This document shows, piece after piece, positions 7,488-16,615 of a stretch of 64,000 bases of DNA. Below the pieces are notes generated by a model that saw only the letters and a program-made list of their open reading frames with translations, ran no database searches and had not been told where the DNA came from. Each line of letters starts with the position of its first letter. Position 1 is the first letter of the stretch. The stretch is taken from positions 186,001 through 250,000 of the forward strand of contig NZ_JAAOYO010000005.1 in NCBI RefSeq assembly GCF_011759505.1. Direction: 5' to 3'. Both the position numbers and the translations under genes were made by a program. This DNA is from Curtobacterium salicis (lineage in GTDB: Bacteria > Actinomycetota > Actinomycetes > Actinomycetales > Microbacteriaceae).

Positions 7488-8246
7488 TCAGGCGACCCAG
7501 ACGACGATGCCGTTGTACCCGTTCAGCAGCGCGGCCAGGCCCGCGCGCAGGGCCCGTCCGGCACGCTCGTCGGTGAACGTGGACGGGTCGTGGTGGCTCG
7601 ATGCGCCGAGGCCCTCACCGCGGAACCCCGCGCCGGTCCAGTCCGCTGCCGTGACGTTCGAGGTCGGCTCGGCGATCTCGGCGCCGAGCACGAGGAACTG
7701 CTGGTGCAACGCGGACGGCGAGACCGCTGCGATCGGGTCGACCATGGCGTCACCGACGCTGATGACCAGGTCCGCGCGCTTGCCGATCGCCGCGGCGACG
7801 GACGGCAGGCGGTCGTCGGCGGTGTCCGCGACGACGGGGACGACCGTGACGTCCTCGGCCTCGGCCCAGGTGTCGACGGCGTCGACGAGGGTCTCGGTCT
7901 GCGCGTTCGGCTCCCCCGGTGACAGCAGCACCACGCGGTACCCGGACGGCGGCGCCACGTCCTCCCACGAGCCGGGGGCCGGGCTCACGGTGGCCTCCGG
8001 AGCGGGCGGCTCGCTCGGGTCGACGAAGCCGGTGCCGAGTGTGCCGGTGCCGCGGACCGGGGTCGGTGCGCCGGTCGGAGCACTGCTGCTGGCGGCACCG
8101 GTCCGGAGGCCCGTGGCCTGCTCGGCGTCGGACGTCCCGCCGGTGCGGTCGGCACCCGTCGAGCACCCGGCGACGAGGACCGAGCCGGCGGCCACCAGGG
8201 CAGCAGCGGCGAGGACGGCGGAGGCGCGACGAGTCAGACGGATCAC
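7488..8246 (-). CDS. secreted lipoprotein, BMP/PnrA-like binding protein
   Basis: 252 residues. Signal peptide RRASAVLAAAALVAAGSVLVAGC with a VAGC lipobox, then a Thr/Ser/Pro-rich linker to about residue 95. The rest (YRVVLLSPGEPNAQTETLVDAVDTW, ADLVISVGDAMVDPI, FLVLGAEIAEP) alternates strands and helices as in the periplasmic-binding fold of basic membrane proteins (nucleoside or ribose receptors). It is shorter than usual BMP proteins (about 330-360 residues) and no ABC transporter genes are adjacent, so it may be a stand-alone sensor or binding lipoprotein. It begins at a GTG and is divergent from the HupE/UreJ gene. Confidence 0.7.
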   Translation of the reverse strand: MIRLTRRASAVLAAAALVAAGSVLVAGCSTGADRTGGTSDAEQATGLRTGAASSSAPTGAPTPVRGTGTLGTGFVDPSEPPAPEATVSPAPGSWEDVAPPSGYRVVLLSPGEPNAQTETLVDAVDTWAEAEDVTVVPVVADTADDRLPSVAAAIGKRADLVISVGDAMVDPIAAVSPSALHQQFLVLGAEIAEPTSNVTAADWTGAGFRGEGLGASSHHDPSTFTDERAGRALRAGLAALLNGYNGIVVWVA

Positions 8247-8370
8247 GAGATGTCATGCAAGCACAGCCGCACGCCGCGACGGTCCGGTGCGAGCCGCTGT
8301 CCAGAGCCCGTCCAGACGTTGGTCACCCGTTGTTTCCCTGCGCGTCGCTCTCGGCCGCGATGGTCGGCCG

Positions 8371-9657
8371 GTGAAGCACCGAACCACCCGTCCCGCTCGC
8401 ACCGGGCTCCCCCTCTCCACCCCGTCCCTCCTCCCCCGGCTCGTCGCGCGGCTGGTCGCCGTCCTGGTGCTCGTGGGCACCGTCGCCGTGAGCCTGCTCA
8501 CCGGGGTGTCCGCGGCGAGCGCCCACGGCTTCAGCTCCGTCGTCTACGCGGACGTCAGCGGGAAGGGGTCCGAGGTCGTGCGCGCGCGGCTGGGCCTGGA
8601 GTACGACCTCATGCTCGTGTCGGTGGGCACCAGCGAGCACGACGACCGGCTCTACCGACAGGGCCAGGCGGCGTGGGACGACGGCGACTACCCCGGCATG
8701 GTCCGGGCGGCGGAAGCCCACCACGACTCGATCAGCAAGTACCTGTTCGGCCGGTTCTCGGTGACCTCCGGTGGGCGGGAGTGCACCGGCACGCTCGACG
8801 ACTCGGTGACGGTCGACGTGCAGGACGAGGTCCCCTACGCCGAGGTCGTCGCCGACTTCGCCTGCCCGACGCCCGGACGGACCACCTCCGGGCACGTGGT
8901 CGAGTCGACCCTCTTCCCGGACAGCGAGACGTTCGTGAAGGACACGAAGACGATCGTCACGTACGAGGTCGACGGCAAGCAGGGCACGGCGACGCTCGAC
9001 GCGTCCCAGCCGACCTTCTCGACGGAGCAGTCGGCCGGCCAGCGGTTCTGGGAGTTCTTCACCCTCGGCGCGGAGCACCTGCTCGGCGGGATCGACCACA
9101 TCCTGTTCCTCATCGCGCTGATCGCCGGTTCCCGACGACTGCGCGAGGTCGTGTACACGGCGTCGGCGTTCACCATCGCGCACTCGATCACGTTCATCCT
9201 GGCGGCGCTCGGGGTCGTCAGTCCGCCGTCGATCGTCGTCGAGCCGCTCATCGCGCTGTCCATCGCCGCGGTCGCCGGGTGGTACCTGTGGCGACTGGCG
9301 ACACGACGGGCACGGGCGGACGAGCTCGTGCTGACCGATCAGGGTCGGTTCGCGCTCGACCGGTCGGGGTGGTCCCGTCTGGCCGTGGTCTTCGCGTTCG
9401 GGCTCATCCACGGGCTCGGGTTCGCCGGGGCGCTCGGCATCCACGAGGCGTTCTCCTGGCAGTTGCTCGTGTCGCTCCTCATCTTCAACGTCGGCATCGA
9501 GGCCGTGCAGCTGGCGATCATCGTGATCGTGTTCCCGCCGCTGTCCCTGCTCCGTCGGAAGGCCCACCGGGTGTCGCTCTGGGTGACGGGCATCGTCACC
9601 GCGGGGGTCTTCGTGATGGGGATGATCTGGTTCGTCCAGCGGCTCGTCGAGGGCTGA
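8371..9657 (+). CDS. HupE/UreJ family membrane protein
   Basis: About 428 residues from a GTG. A signal peptide (LVARLVAVLVLVGTVAV, cleavage near SAASA-HGF) leads a soluble beta-rich region of about 200 residues with two cysteines. The C-terminal part begins FFTLGAEHLLGGIDHILFLIALI, with ASAFTIAHSITFILAALG and FGLIHGLGFAGALG. These His-containing helices are the HupE/UreJ_2 signature, a family linked to nickel or metal transport and often fused to an extracytoplasmic domain. The upstream same-frame sequence is Arg/Ser-rich shadow. The exact start is uncertain because no ribosome site is visible. Substrate not known. Confidence 0.8.
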   Translation: MKHRTTRPARTGLPLSTPSLLPRLVARLVAVLVLVGTVAVSLLTGVSAASAHGFSSVVYADVSGKGSEVVRARLGLEYDLMLVSVGTSEHDDRLYRQGQAAWDDGDYPGMVRAAEAHHDSISKYLFGRFSVTSGGRECTGTLDDSVTVDVQDEVPYAEVVADFACPTPGRTTSGHVVESTLFPDSETFVKDTKTIVTYEVDGKQGTATLDASQPTFSTEQSAGQRFWEFFTLGAEHLLGGIDHILFLIALIAGSRRLREVVYTASAFTIAHSITFILAALGVVSPPSIVVEPLIALSIAAVAGWYLWRLATRRARADELVLTDQGRFALDRSGWSRLAVVFAFGLIHGLGFAGALGIHEAFSWQLLVSLLIFNVGIEAVQLAIIVIVFPPLSLLRRKAHRVSLWVTGIVTAGVFVMGMIWFVQRLVEG

Positions 9658-9804
9658 CCCGCCGCCGTCCCTGTCCGCTGAGCGTCACGAGCACTCGTGC
9701 CTGCTGACTGCAATCCGTATGGACACACAGCGTTTACTCACGATCTACCAGGGGGATGCAGAGTCGCTCTGCTGCACCATCCCTCTCACTGAGAACGGAA
9801 ACAC

Positions 9805-11934
9805 ATGAGTCTCCTGTCCGGCGCCCCTTCCCGGCGCAGAACCACCACCCTCCGCCTCGGCGGAGCCGTCATCGGCGCGGCGCTCATCGCCGGCGCCTGC
9901 CTCGTCGGCACCGGCTCCGCGAGTGCGGCCACGAACACCCCGACGACGAACATCTCGTCCGGGACGCCGATCCACATCCTGCTCGGCGTCGGCGCGACCG
10001 AGAGCCAGCGCATCGCGTCCTGGTACTTCCCGAAGAACGTCGCGCAGTCCGTCGAGATCCAGAAGACCGACACCATGACCGGTGGCGTCTTCACCGACGC
10101 GAAGAAGACCATCGGCGCGAACACCGCCGCGAACACCGCTGCCGACACGAGCACGACCGACAGCAGCACCAAGGCGATCGCGGGCATCACCAACGAGGCC
10201 GGCTACGTCAACGCGCACGCGGTCATCGACGGCCTCGAGCCGGACACCACGTACACCTACCACGTCGGTGCGGCGGACGGTTCGGCCTGGTCGACGGCCT
10301 ACACCTTCACCACGAAGAGCTTCACCGGCGACTTCGACTTCCTGTTCTTCGGTGACCCGCAGATCGGGTCGTCGGGCTTCGTCGACGACGACGGTGCCGG
10401 CTGGGCCGACACCCTGAAGTACGCCACGACCAAGGAGAAGGACGCCGAGCTCCTCGTCTCCGGTGGCGACCAGGTCGAGAACGCCAACAACGAGTACCAG
10501 TGGGGTGCGTTCGCCGACAGCAGCGACGTCCTCAAGCGCTACCCGTGGGCCTCGACCATCGGCAACCACGACGTCGGTGGCAAGTCGTACGAGCAGCACA
10601 ACCAGCTGCCGAACTCGCTCAAGGTGCCGGACTTCTACCCGGGCGGCAACACGACCGCCAACTCGGGTGGCGACTACTGGTACATGTACAAGGGCGTCCT
10701 GTTCATCGACATCAACTCGAACGCCTACGCCGGCGGTTCGGACGCAGCGCACGTGAACTACGTCCGCGACGTGATCACCCGCCACGGTGACGACGCGAAG
10801 TGGACCGCGCTGGTCTACCACCACTCGATCTACTCGCCGGCCGACCACGCGAACGACAAGGACAACCAGCAGCGCCGGTTCGACTTCACGCGTGCGTTCT
10901 CCGACATGGGTGTCGACCTCGTCCTGCAGGGTCACGACCACTCGTACTCGCGCAGCTACGCGATCAAGAACGGCAAGAAGGCCAACCCGGACGAGCAGCC
11001 GGGTGCTGACGAGGTCTTCGCCGGCCCCGGTGGCGTCATCTACCTGACCGCCAACTCCGCGTCGGGCTCGAAGTACTACGACCTCACCACCCCGGACGCC
11101 ACCCAGGGCTACGGCGCCGACCCGCTCGACCCGACCGGTCAGCGTCACTTCGCCAACTCGGTGGAGAACCAGGAGCACGTCCGTACCTACGTCAAGGTCG
11201 GCGTCTCGGACGACAACCTCGCCGTCACCACGGTCCGCGCCGGCGACTGCACCACGCTCAACTCGGCCGTCCAGCACGGCAAGGTCGACAGCTGCGGCGT
11301 GACCCTCCAGCCGACGGCCTCGGCCGACCCGGCGCCGATCGGCTCGGCGGTGGACCAGTTCACCCTGGACGCCTCCACCCCGGCGACGACCACCACCCTC
11401 GAGGCCTCCGCTGCCACGCAGAAGTACGCGACCGCCACCCCGGTGACGGTCACGGCGACGGTCGGCGGCGGCATCGGTGAGCAGTCCGGAACGGTCACGT
11501 TCTCGGACGGCGACACGGTCCTCGGCACCGCCACGGTCGCGAAGGGCACGGCGAGCATCACGCTGCCGAGCAAGTTCGCGATGGGCAAGCACGAGATCAC
11601 CGCGTCCTTCGCCAGCGGCTCCGACTGGTCCGGCGCGGACTCGTCGACCACGGGCAGCACCACCGTCACGGTCACGAAGGCGACGTCCACCACGGGCATC
11701 TCCTTCAGCAACGGCAAGACGACCGTGACCGTGAAGGTCCCCGGCGTCACCGTGAACGGCACCGCGAAGGTCTACGAGGGCTCGAAGAAGCTCAAGACCG
11801 TCTCGATCGTGAACGGCAAGGCCACCACGACCTTCCCGCTCGCGAAGGGCACGCACAAGCTGCACGCCGTGTTCTCGCCCACCGCGATGATCAACACGAG
11901 CACCAGCGCGACCATCTCCGCGACGGTCAAGTAG
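9805..11934 (+). CDS. secreted metallophosphoesterase with C-terminal Ig-like domains
   Basis: 709 residues. A signal peptide (cleavage near TGSASA-A, residue 43) is followed by a fibronectin-like purple acid phosphatase N-domain (to about 170). The calcineurin-like domain has all five blocks: FGDPQIG, GGDQVEN, GNHDVGG, VYHHSIYS and GHDHSYSR (about residues 180-385), so two metals should bind. Two Ig-like (Big_3-type) repeats finish the protein (about 515-709). There is no sortase motif, so it is probably released or cell-wall associated. A role in extracellular phosphate release is likely from family knowledge. Codon use is very uniform, suggesting strong expression. A strong hairpin follows the stop. 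Confidence 0.92.
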   Translation: MSLLSGAPSRRRTTTLRLGGAVIGAALIAGACLVGTGSASAATNTPTTNISSGTPIHILLGVGATESQRIASWYFPKNVAQSVEIQKTDTMTGGVFTDAKKTIGANTAANTAADTSTTDSSTKAIAGITNEAGYVNAHAVIDGLEPDTTYTYHVGAADGSAWSTAYTFTTKSFTGDFDFLFFGDPQIGSSGFVDDDGAGWADTLKYATTKEKDAELLVSGGDQVENANNEYQWGAFADSSDVLKRYPWASTIGNHDVGGKSYEQHNQLPNSLKVPDFYPGGNTTANSGGDYWYMYKGVLFIDINSNAYAGGSDAAHVNYVRDVITRHGDDAKWTALVYHHSIYSPADHANDKDNQQRRFDFTRAFSDMGVDLVLQGHDHSYSRSYAIKNGKKANPDEQPGADEVFAGPGGVIYLTANSASGSKYYDLTTPDATQGYGADPLDPTGQRHFANSVENQEHVRTYVKVGVSDDNLAVTTVRAGDCTTLNSAVQHGKVDSCGVTLQPTASADPAPIGSAVDQFTLDASTPATTTTLEASAATQKYATATPVTVTATVGGGIGEQSGTVTFSDGDTVLGTATVAKGTASITLPSKFAMGKHEITASFASGSDWSGADSSTTGSTTVTVTKATSTTGISFSNGKTTVTVKVPGVTVNGTAKVYEGSKKLKTVSIVNGKATTTFPLAKGTHKLHAVFSPTAMINTSTSATISATVK

Positions 11935-11950
11935 CACCACCGCACGACGA

Positions 11951-11982
11951 GACGGGCCCCCGGCGATCGCCGGGGGCCCGTC
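11951..11982. terminator. bidirectional terminator, 32-bp perfect palindrome
   Basis: A perfect 16+16 palindrome (GACGGGCCCCCGGCGA and its complement) lies between the phosphoesterase stop and the converging GH16 stop, followed by TCCTCGTTG on the plus strand. The position and strength make it a shared terminator. Confidence 0.85.
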
Positions 11983-12004
11983 CTCGTTGCGTCGGCCGGT
12001 GGTC

Positions 12005-12880
12005 TCAGGCGTTCTGCCAGACCCGCAGCCAGTCGACGGTCATCTGCTGTGGGAACCGCGTCGACGAGTCCGGCGACCCGGGCCAGCCACCGCCGACCGC
12101 CAGGTTCAAGATGACGAAGAACGGCTTGTCGAACACCCACCGGTCGCCGCCCAGGTCGGCGGGCGTGACGGTCCGGTACACGGCGCCGTCGACCGTCCAG
12201 CTGATCGAGCCCGGCCGCCAGTCGACCCCGTACACGTGGAAGTCGTCGGCGAAGGCGCCGCTCGGCAGCGTCGCCGTGCCGCTGATCCCCTCCGCGCCGG
12301 AGTACCCGGGGCCGTGCACCGTGCCGTGGACCGATCCGGGCTCGCGTCCGATGTTCTCCATCACGTCGATCTCGCCGCACGCCGGCCACCCGACCTGCGG
12401 CAGGTCCGCGCCGAGCATCCAGAACGCCGGCCAGATGCCCTGTCCGCGCGGGATCCTGATGCGCGCTTCGATGCGGCCGTACTGCGCGGTGTAGGTCCCC
12501 TGCGAGGTGAGTCGCGCGGACGTGTACGAGCCGTCGGCTTCGCGCCGTGCGGTGATCACGAGGTTGCCGTTGCCGTCGAGCGCCGAGTTCCGCCGTGAGT
12601 CCGTGTACACCTCGAGCTCGCCGTTGCCCCACCCGCCACCGCCCAGGTCGTACCGCCAGATGCCCGGGTTCGGCGCGCTGCCGGCGGGGCCGTCGAACTC
12701 GTCGGCGGCCAGGAGGGTCGGCGTGGTCGCCGCGCTGGCCGCCTCGGGACGCAGCCCGAGCGCCCCGGCCGTGCCGACCGCCGCGGCGGCCCCGAGGCCG
12801 AGCGCCAGCAGCCGTCGTCGGTCGATCGCGCCCGCCCCGCCGTGCGGGTGGTCGGTCTGCTGCTGGTCGTCGTGCGGCAC
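12005..12880 (-). CDS. Tat-exported glycoside hydrolase family 16 (beta-glucanase type)
   Basis: 291 residues. The GTG at 12880 follows GGAGG by 5 nt. The N-terminus is a twin-arginine signal (DRRRLLALGLGAAAAVGTAG, cleavage near EAASA). The GH16 fold is clear: ADEFDGPAG, WRYDLGGGGWGNGELEVYT, the catalytic GEIDVMEN (ExDxxE), HVYGVDWRPGSISWTVDG and FVILNLAVGGGWPG. The sequence around the catalytic site is that of laminarinase-like beta-1,3(4)-glucanases, so fungal or plant beta-glucan is the probable substrate. Its start lies 135 bp downstream of the palindrome at 13015-13062, suggesting its own promoter. Confidence 0.92.
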   Translation of the reverse strand: MPHDDQQQTDHPHGGAGAIDRRRLLALGLGAAAAVGTAGALGLRPEAASAATTPTLLAADEFDGPAGSAPNPGIWRYDLGGGGWGNGELEVYTDSRRNSALDGNGNLVITARREADGSYTSARLTSQGTYTAQYGRIEARIRIPRGQGIWPAFWMLGADLPQVGWPACGEIDVMENIGREPGSVHGTVHGPGYSGAEGISGTATLPSGAFADDFHVYGVDWRPGSISWTVDGAVYRTVTPADLGGDRWVFDKPFFVILNLAVGGGWPGSPDSSTRFPQQMTVDWLRVWQNA

Positions 12881-13014
12881 GGTTCCTCCATCGCGTGCGG
12901 TGGTTCCGCACGGAGGGACAGGTTCACCCGCGCTCGGCCCGCGCCGCCAGCCCCCGTCCGGGCGCACCGCGCCGAGTGGCCAGGACCGGCCTGTGCCGTC
13001 GCCGCATCCGACAC

Positions 13015-13062
13015 GACGGACGGGAGGCACGTGGCGGGTCCGCCACGTGCCTCCCGTCCGTC
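13015..13062 (-). terminator. 22-bp stem hairpin, copy A of a repeated intergenic palindrome
   Basis: GACGGACGGGAGGCACGTGG plus CG pairs perfectly with its complement around a four-base loop. It starts 30 bp after the stop of the minus-strand DHA2 gene and precedes the GH16 gene, so it can serve as the exporter's terminator. The GACGGGAGGC core recurs at 15972, 23605 and 25311. Confidence 0.8.
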
Positions 13063-13091
13063 ACCCGGTCGCCACCGCGACCGGCGTCCGC

Positions 13092-14633
13092 TCAGGCGTG
13101 CCCTGCCGACGCCTCGACGGTCTCCTCGAGCACCTCCGACGGTCCGTGCGACGACCGCGTCCGGACGAAGACGGCCGCGAGGACGGCCACGACGACCGCG
13201 ACCACACCGGCCACGACGAAGGCGGCGTGCATGCCGCCGAGGAAGGCATCCCGGGCGACGGCGGACGCTGCTGCACCGAGTCCGTCCGGCACGATCCCCT
13301 GCGCCAGCCCCTGGCGGGCGGCCGTGCCGAGCCCGAGGTCCGTCGTGCCCGAGAGCACCCGGGCGCTGACGACCGCCGACAGGACCGACGTGCCGAGCGC
13401 ACCGCCGAGCTGGAGCGCCGTCGCCTGGAACCCGCCGGCGACGCCGGCGAGCTGGACCGGGGCGCCACCGACGACGGCCTCCGCGCCGGCGGTCATCGTG
13501 AAGCCCGCGCCGAGGGCGAAGACCACGAACGGGACCGCCATGCCGATGTAGGGCGAGTCCTGGGTCGTGCCGGTGAGCAGGAACAGGGCGACGCCGACCA
13601 TGAGCAGGCCGATGGTCAGGGTGCGCCGGATGCCGAGTTTGGCGACCAGTGCGGCACCGATCGGCGACGCGATGATCGAGACCCCGCTCAGCGGCAGCTG
13701 CATGAGCCCCGCCTGCAGCCCCGTCACCCCGCGGAGGTTGAGCATGTAGAGGGACAGGAAGAAGGTCACGCCGAGCATCGCGAAGAAGTTCGCGCCGACG
13801 GCCAGCCCACCGATGGACAGCGACGACGACCGGAAGAGCGACATCGGCAGCAGCGGGTCGGTGACGCGCAGTTCGACGACGACGAACACCACGAGGAGCA
13901 CGACGCCGGCGAGCAGCACGCCGAGGGTCAGCGGGCTCGTCCAGCCCCACGACTCGGACTGCACGACGGCGAGCACGATGCCGAACAGGCCGAGGGCGAG
14001 CAGCACCACGCCGGGGACGTCGAAGCGTCCGCGGTGCGGGGCGGTGGACTCGCGGAGCACCAGTCCGCCGAAGACCAGGCCGATGACGGCGATCGGCGCG
14101 TTCACGAAGAACACCGACTCCCAGCCGAGCGAGGCGACGAGCACCCCGGCGACGATCGGTCCGGCGGCGATGGCCACGGAGGACGCCCCGCCCCAGACGC
14201 CGACGGCGACGCCGAACTTCTCCTTCGGGAAGGTCGCACGGAGCAGCGCCAGGGTCTGCGGCATGAGCAGTGCGGCGCTGAGGCCCTGCACGGCGCGGAA
14301 CACGATCACGCCGGTGGCGGTGCCGACCAGGCCGATGGCGACCGACGACAGCGCGAACGCGACGACCCCGATCAGGTACATCCGGCGCCGGCCGAAGCGG
14401 TCCCCGAGCTTGCCGCCGAGGATCAGGAAGACGGCGAGGGCCAGCAGGTAGGCGTTGGTGATCCACTGCAGCTGGGTGAACGTGGTGCCGAGGTCGGCGG
14501 CGATGGCGGGGTTCGCGATCGAGACCACGGTGGCGTCGAGGCCGACCATGAACAGGCCGAAGCAGACGGCGACGAGGGTGGCGATCGGGTTGCCGCGCAG
14601 GGTGCGGCGGGTTCCGGGCATGGCTGTGCCCAC
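13092..14633 (-). CDS. MFS drug exporter (DHA2/EmrB type)
   Basis: 513 residues with about 14 helices. Motifs: MVGLDATVVSIANPAIAADL (the conserved Asp of helix 1), WITNAYLLALAVFLILGGKLGDRFGRRR (motif A), VIVFRAVQGLSAALLMPQTL and ASSVAIAAGPIVAGVLV (motif C). The chosen GTG lies 6-7 nt after AAGGAG; an internal ATG four codons on is the alternative. The C-terminus ends in a polar tail EVLEETVEASAG. It lies just downstream of, and on the same strand as, the XRE regulator at 14764, which might control it. Confidence 0.9.
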   Translation of the reverse strand: MGTAMPGTRRTLRGNPIATLVAVCFGLFMVGLDATVVSIANPAIAADLGTTFTQLQWITNAYLLALAVFLILGGKLGDRFGRRRMYLIGVVAFALSSVAIGLVGTATGVIVFRAVQGLSAALLMPQTLALLRATFPKEKFGVAVGVWGGASSVAIAAGPIVAGVLVASLGWESVFFVNAPIAVIGLVFGGLVLRESTAPHRGRFDVPGVVLLALGLFGIVLAVVQSESWGWTSPLTLGVLLAGVVLLVVFVVVELRVTDPLLPMSLFRSSSLSIGGLAVGANFFAMLGVTFFLSLYMLNLRGVTGLQAGLMQLPLSGVSIIASPIGAALVAKLGIRRTLTIGLLMVGVALFLLTGTTQDSPYIGMAVPFVVFALGAGFTMTAGAEAVVGGAPVQLAGVAGGFQATALQLGGALGTSVLSAVVSARVLSGTTDLGLGTAARQGLAQGIVPDGLGAAASAVARDAFLGGMHAAFVVAGVVAVVVAVLAAVFVRTRSSHGPSEVLEETVEASAGHA

Positions 14634-14763
14634 GGGGAGCTCCTTCGGACGACACGGATCGTGCTCCGACGGCTGGGCCGTGCGGCGAGGGGCACGAGGG
14701 GTGCGAACCGAAGGACGCGGGGGTGGCACCGGCTCTGAGCGGTACACGAGCCGTCCGCCGACC

Positions 14764-15111
14764 TCACGCGACGGGCAGCCCCCTTGGTTCTGAAACCATA
14801 ACGATACCAGACGCGGGGTCGTGTCGGGGATCGGATCCCGGGGCCCCGGCACCGATCTCGTCATCACCCACGGCACTGACCTCGGTCCACACCGCGTCGA
14901 GCGACAGGCCGAGCACCCCGGCGAGCGCCGCCACGGTGGAGAACGCGGGAGTGGCGATGCGACCCGTCTCGATCTTCCGCAGCGTCTCGGGCGACAACCC
15001 GGCGGCGAGCGCCACGTCGAGCATCGACCGATCGCCCCGAGCCGAGCGGAGCACACGACCGAGACGGAGTCCGCGTCGGAGGTCGAGCGGCGTGAGCGGG
15101 AGACGGACCAT
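14764..15111 (-). CDS. XRE family DNA-binding protein
   Basis: 115 residues. A single Cro/C1-type HTH: GRVLRSARGDRSMLDVALAAGLSPETLRKIETGRIATPAF, then a helix to LSLDAVW, and a disordered C-terminal tail rich in Gly, Asp and Pro. The ATG at 15111 is preferred; TACTAT lies exactly 6 nt upstream, as in other apparently leaderless genes here. It is divergent from the aminopeptidase at 15161 and upstream of the exporter at 13092. TACCGGTA (15125-15132), within an imperfect AGT-N12-ACT dyad, may be its operator. Confidence 0.85.
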   Translation of the reverse strand: MVRLPLTPLDLRRGLRLGRVLRSARGDRSMLDVALAAGLSPETLRKIETGRIATPAFSTVAALAGVLGLSLDAVWTEVSAVGDDEIGAGAPGSDPRHDPASGIVMVSEPRGLPVA

Positions 15112-15124
15112 GGTCTGATAGTAA

Positions 15125-15132
15125 TACCGGTA
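15125..15132. promoter_or_regulatory. TACCGGTA dyad between XRE and aminopeptidase genes
   Basis: An 8-bp perfect palindrome centred in AGT-AAT-ACCGGT-ACA-ACT, in the 49-bp gap between the divergent starts. It overlaps the likely promoter of the XRE gene and is the only symmetric element there. Operator role is inferred. Confidence 0.4.
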
Positions 15133-15160
15133 CAACTATCCCGACGGAAGAAGCGTCCGC

Positions 15161-15946
15161 ATGATCGAGATCCTCACCCCCGCCGAGCTGCCCCGGGCGC
15201 GCGCTGCCGGCACGCTCGTCGCCGACATCCTGCACACCCTCCGCGGCCGGACGACGGTCGGCACCAACCTGCTCGACCTCGACCGCTGGGCGGCGGAGAT
15301 GATCCGCGCCGCCGGGGCGACCTCCTGCTACGTCGACTACGCACCCTCCTTCGGCCGCGGGCCGTTCGGCCACCACATCTGCACCGCCGTGAACGACGCC
15401 GTCCTGCACGGCCTGGCGCACGACCGCGTCCTGGCCGACGGCGACCTGCTCACCCTCGACCTCGCCGTCGTGCACCACGGGTACGCGGCGGACTCGGCGA
15501 TCAGCTTCGTCGTCGGCACGAGCCGACCGGCCGAGAGCGTCGCCCTCATCGAGACGACCGAGCGCGCCCTCGCCGCCGGCATCGCGGCGGCCCGGCCGGG
15601 TGCGCGACTCGGCGACCTGTCGCACGCGATCGGCACGGTGCTCACCGAAGCGGGCTACCCGATCAACCTCGAGTTCGGCGGCCACGGCATCGGCTCCACG
15701 ATGCACCAGGACCCGCACGTGGCGAACGACGGACGCCCGGGGCGCGGGTACGCCCTCCGGCCGGGGCTGCTCCTGACCCTCGAGCCGTGGGTCATGGTCG
15801 ACACCGACGAGCTCGTCACCGACCCGGACGGCTGGACGCTGCGAAGCGCGACGGGGTGCCGGACCGCGCACAGCGAGCACACCATCGCGATCACCGAGGA
15901 CGGGGCCGAGGTGCTCACGCTGCCGTCCGCCTCGGTCGCCGGGTAG
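15161..15946 (+). CDS. type I methionine aminopeptidase-like M24 peptidase
   Basis: 261 residues. Five metal ligands in the usual order: LDLAVVHHGYAADSAIS (two Asp, about residues 107 and 118), GGHGIGSTMHQ (His), LTLEPW (Glu) and SEHTIAITEDG (second Glu). The length and GGHGIG match cytosolic type I MetAPs, which remove N-terminal Met, but FGHHICTAVNDAVLHG departs from the usual SxNExxxHG signature (the Glu is Asp), so this may be a second, specialised copy. GGAAGAAG precedes the ATG. A bidirectional hairpin lies downstream. Confidence 0.88.
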   Translation: MIEILTPAELPRARAAGTLVADILHTLRGRTTVGTNLLDLDRWAAEMIRAAGATSCYVDYAPSFGRGPFGHHICTAVNDAVLHGLAHDRVLADGDLLTLDLAVVHHGYAADSAISFVVGTSRPAESVALIETTERALAAGIAAARPGARLGDLSHAIGTVLTEAGYPINLEFGGHGIGSTMHQDPHVANDGRPGRGYALRPGLLLTLEPWVMVDTDELVTDPDGWTLRSATGCRTAHSEHTIAITEDGAEVLTLPSASVAG

Positions 15947-15971
15947 CCCCGACGCAGCCGGAGCCGCGCGG

Positions 15972-16011
15972 GACGGGAGGCGCGTGGCGGCCTGGCCACG
16001 GGCCTCCCGTC
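15972..16011. terminator. bidirectional hairpin, copy B of the GACGGGAGGC palindrome
   Basis: GACGGGAGGCGCGTGGC pairs with GCCACGGGCCTCCCGTC (one mismatch) around a 6-nt loop, between the converging aminopeptidase and acetyltransferase genes. Confidence 0.75.
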
Positions 16012-16061
16012 TCGCAGGCGGCGCGCCCCGGCGGGTCAAGCCGGCGCCTCAGGCCGGCGGG

Positions 16062-16582
16062 TCAGGCCGGCGTCGCGCCGTCGAGCTGCTCGACCATCTC
16101 GATCTCGGCCCGCCTCGGGTCGAGCTCGTACGGTTCGGTGTGGCCGGTCCGCCGGAAGCCGCGGCGCTCGTAGAAGGCGAGGGCACGGGCGTTGTCCTCG
16201 TGCACGTGCAGCCGCAGGGTCGTCCCGTACTCGCGGCCCACCGTTCGACAGCGTCGAGCAGCGCGTCCGCCACTCCCGCGTCCCGACCGCGGTGCATGGG
16301 CGAGACGTAGACGCCGACCAGCAACGGGCCGGTCGCCGCGTCCGGGACGTAGCCGTTCATCATCCCGACCCATTCGCCCTGCGCGTCGATCGCGACGAGC
16401 GAGGTGCTGCCCGGGGTCTGGCCGCGACGACCCCGCGAGCGCCACTCGGCCTCGTCGTACCGCTCGGCGTCCGCGCGGTGCTCGCCGTACGCGATCGGCG
16501 TGTCCTCGAGCATCGCGAGGCGGAGGGCGCGGACCTCCCGCCAGTCGTCCTCGGTCGTGGTCCGGATCGTCAGCTCGTCCAT
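16062..16582 (-). pseudogene. GNAT acetyltransferase with a frameshift
   Basis: The 5' part reads MDELTIRTTTEDDWREVRAL through GVYVSPMHRGRDAGVADALL and DAVERWA (GNAT motifs C, D and A). Around 16233-16240 the frame is lost, and the end (YGTTLRLHVHEDNARALAFY, RRGFRRTGHTEPYEL) continues in another frame. One extra C in the run GGGCC-CGCGAG would restore WAREYGTTL, so a single-base deletion is the simplest reading. A recent inactivation or an assembly error cannot be told apart here. The original product would be about 173 residues and act on an unknown small substrate. Confidence 0.8.
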
Positions 16583-16615
16583 CTCCCGACCCTACGGCGG
16601 AGTGGACGCCGGACG

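Noticed and set aside
9686..9699. CACGAG-CA-CTCGTG after the HupE/UreJ gene
   Set aside because: Stem too short and loop too small to call a terminator.
9745..11940. Minus frame of over 700 codons antisense to the metallophosphoesterase
   Set aside because: Low-complexity Arg/Val/Gly composition; the plus strand has all five phosphoesterase motifs.
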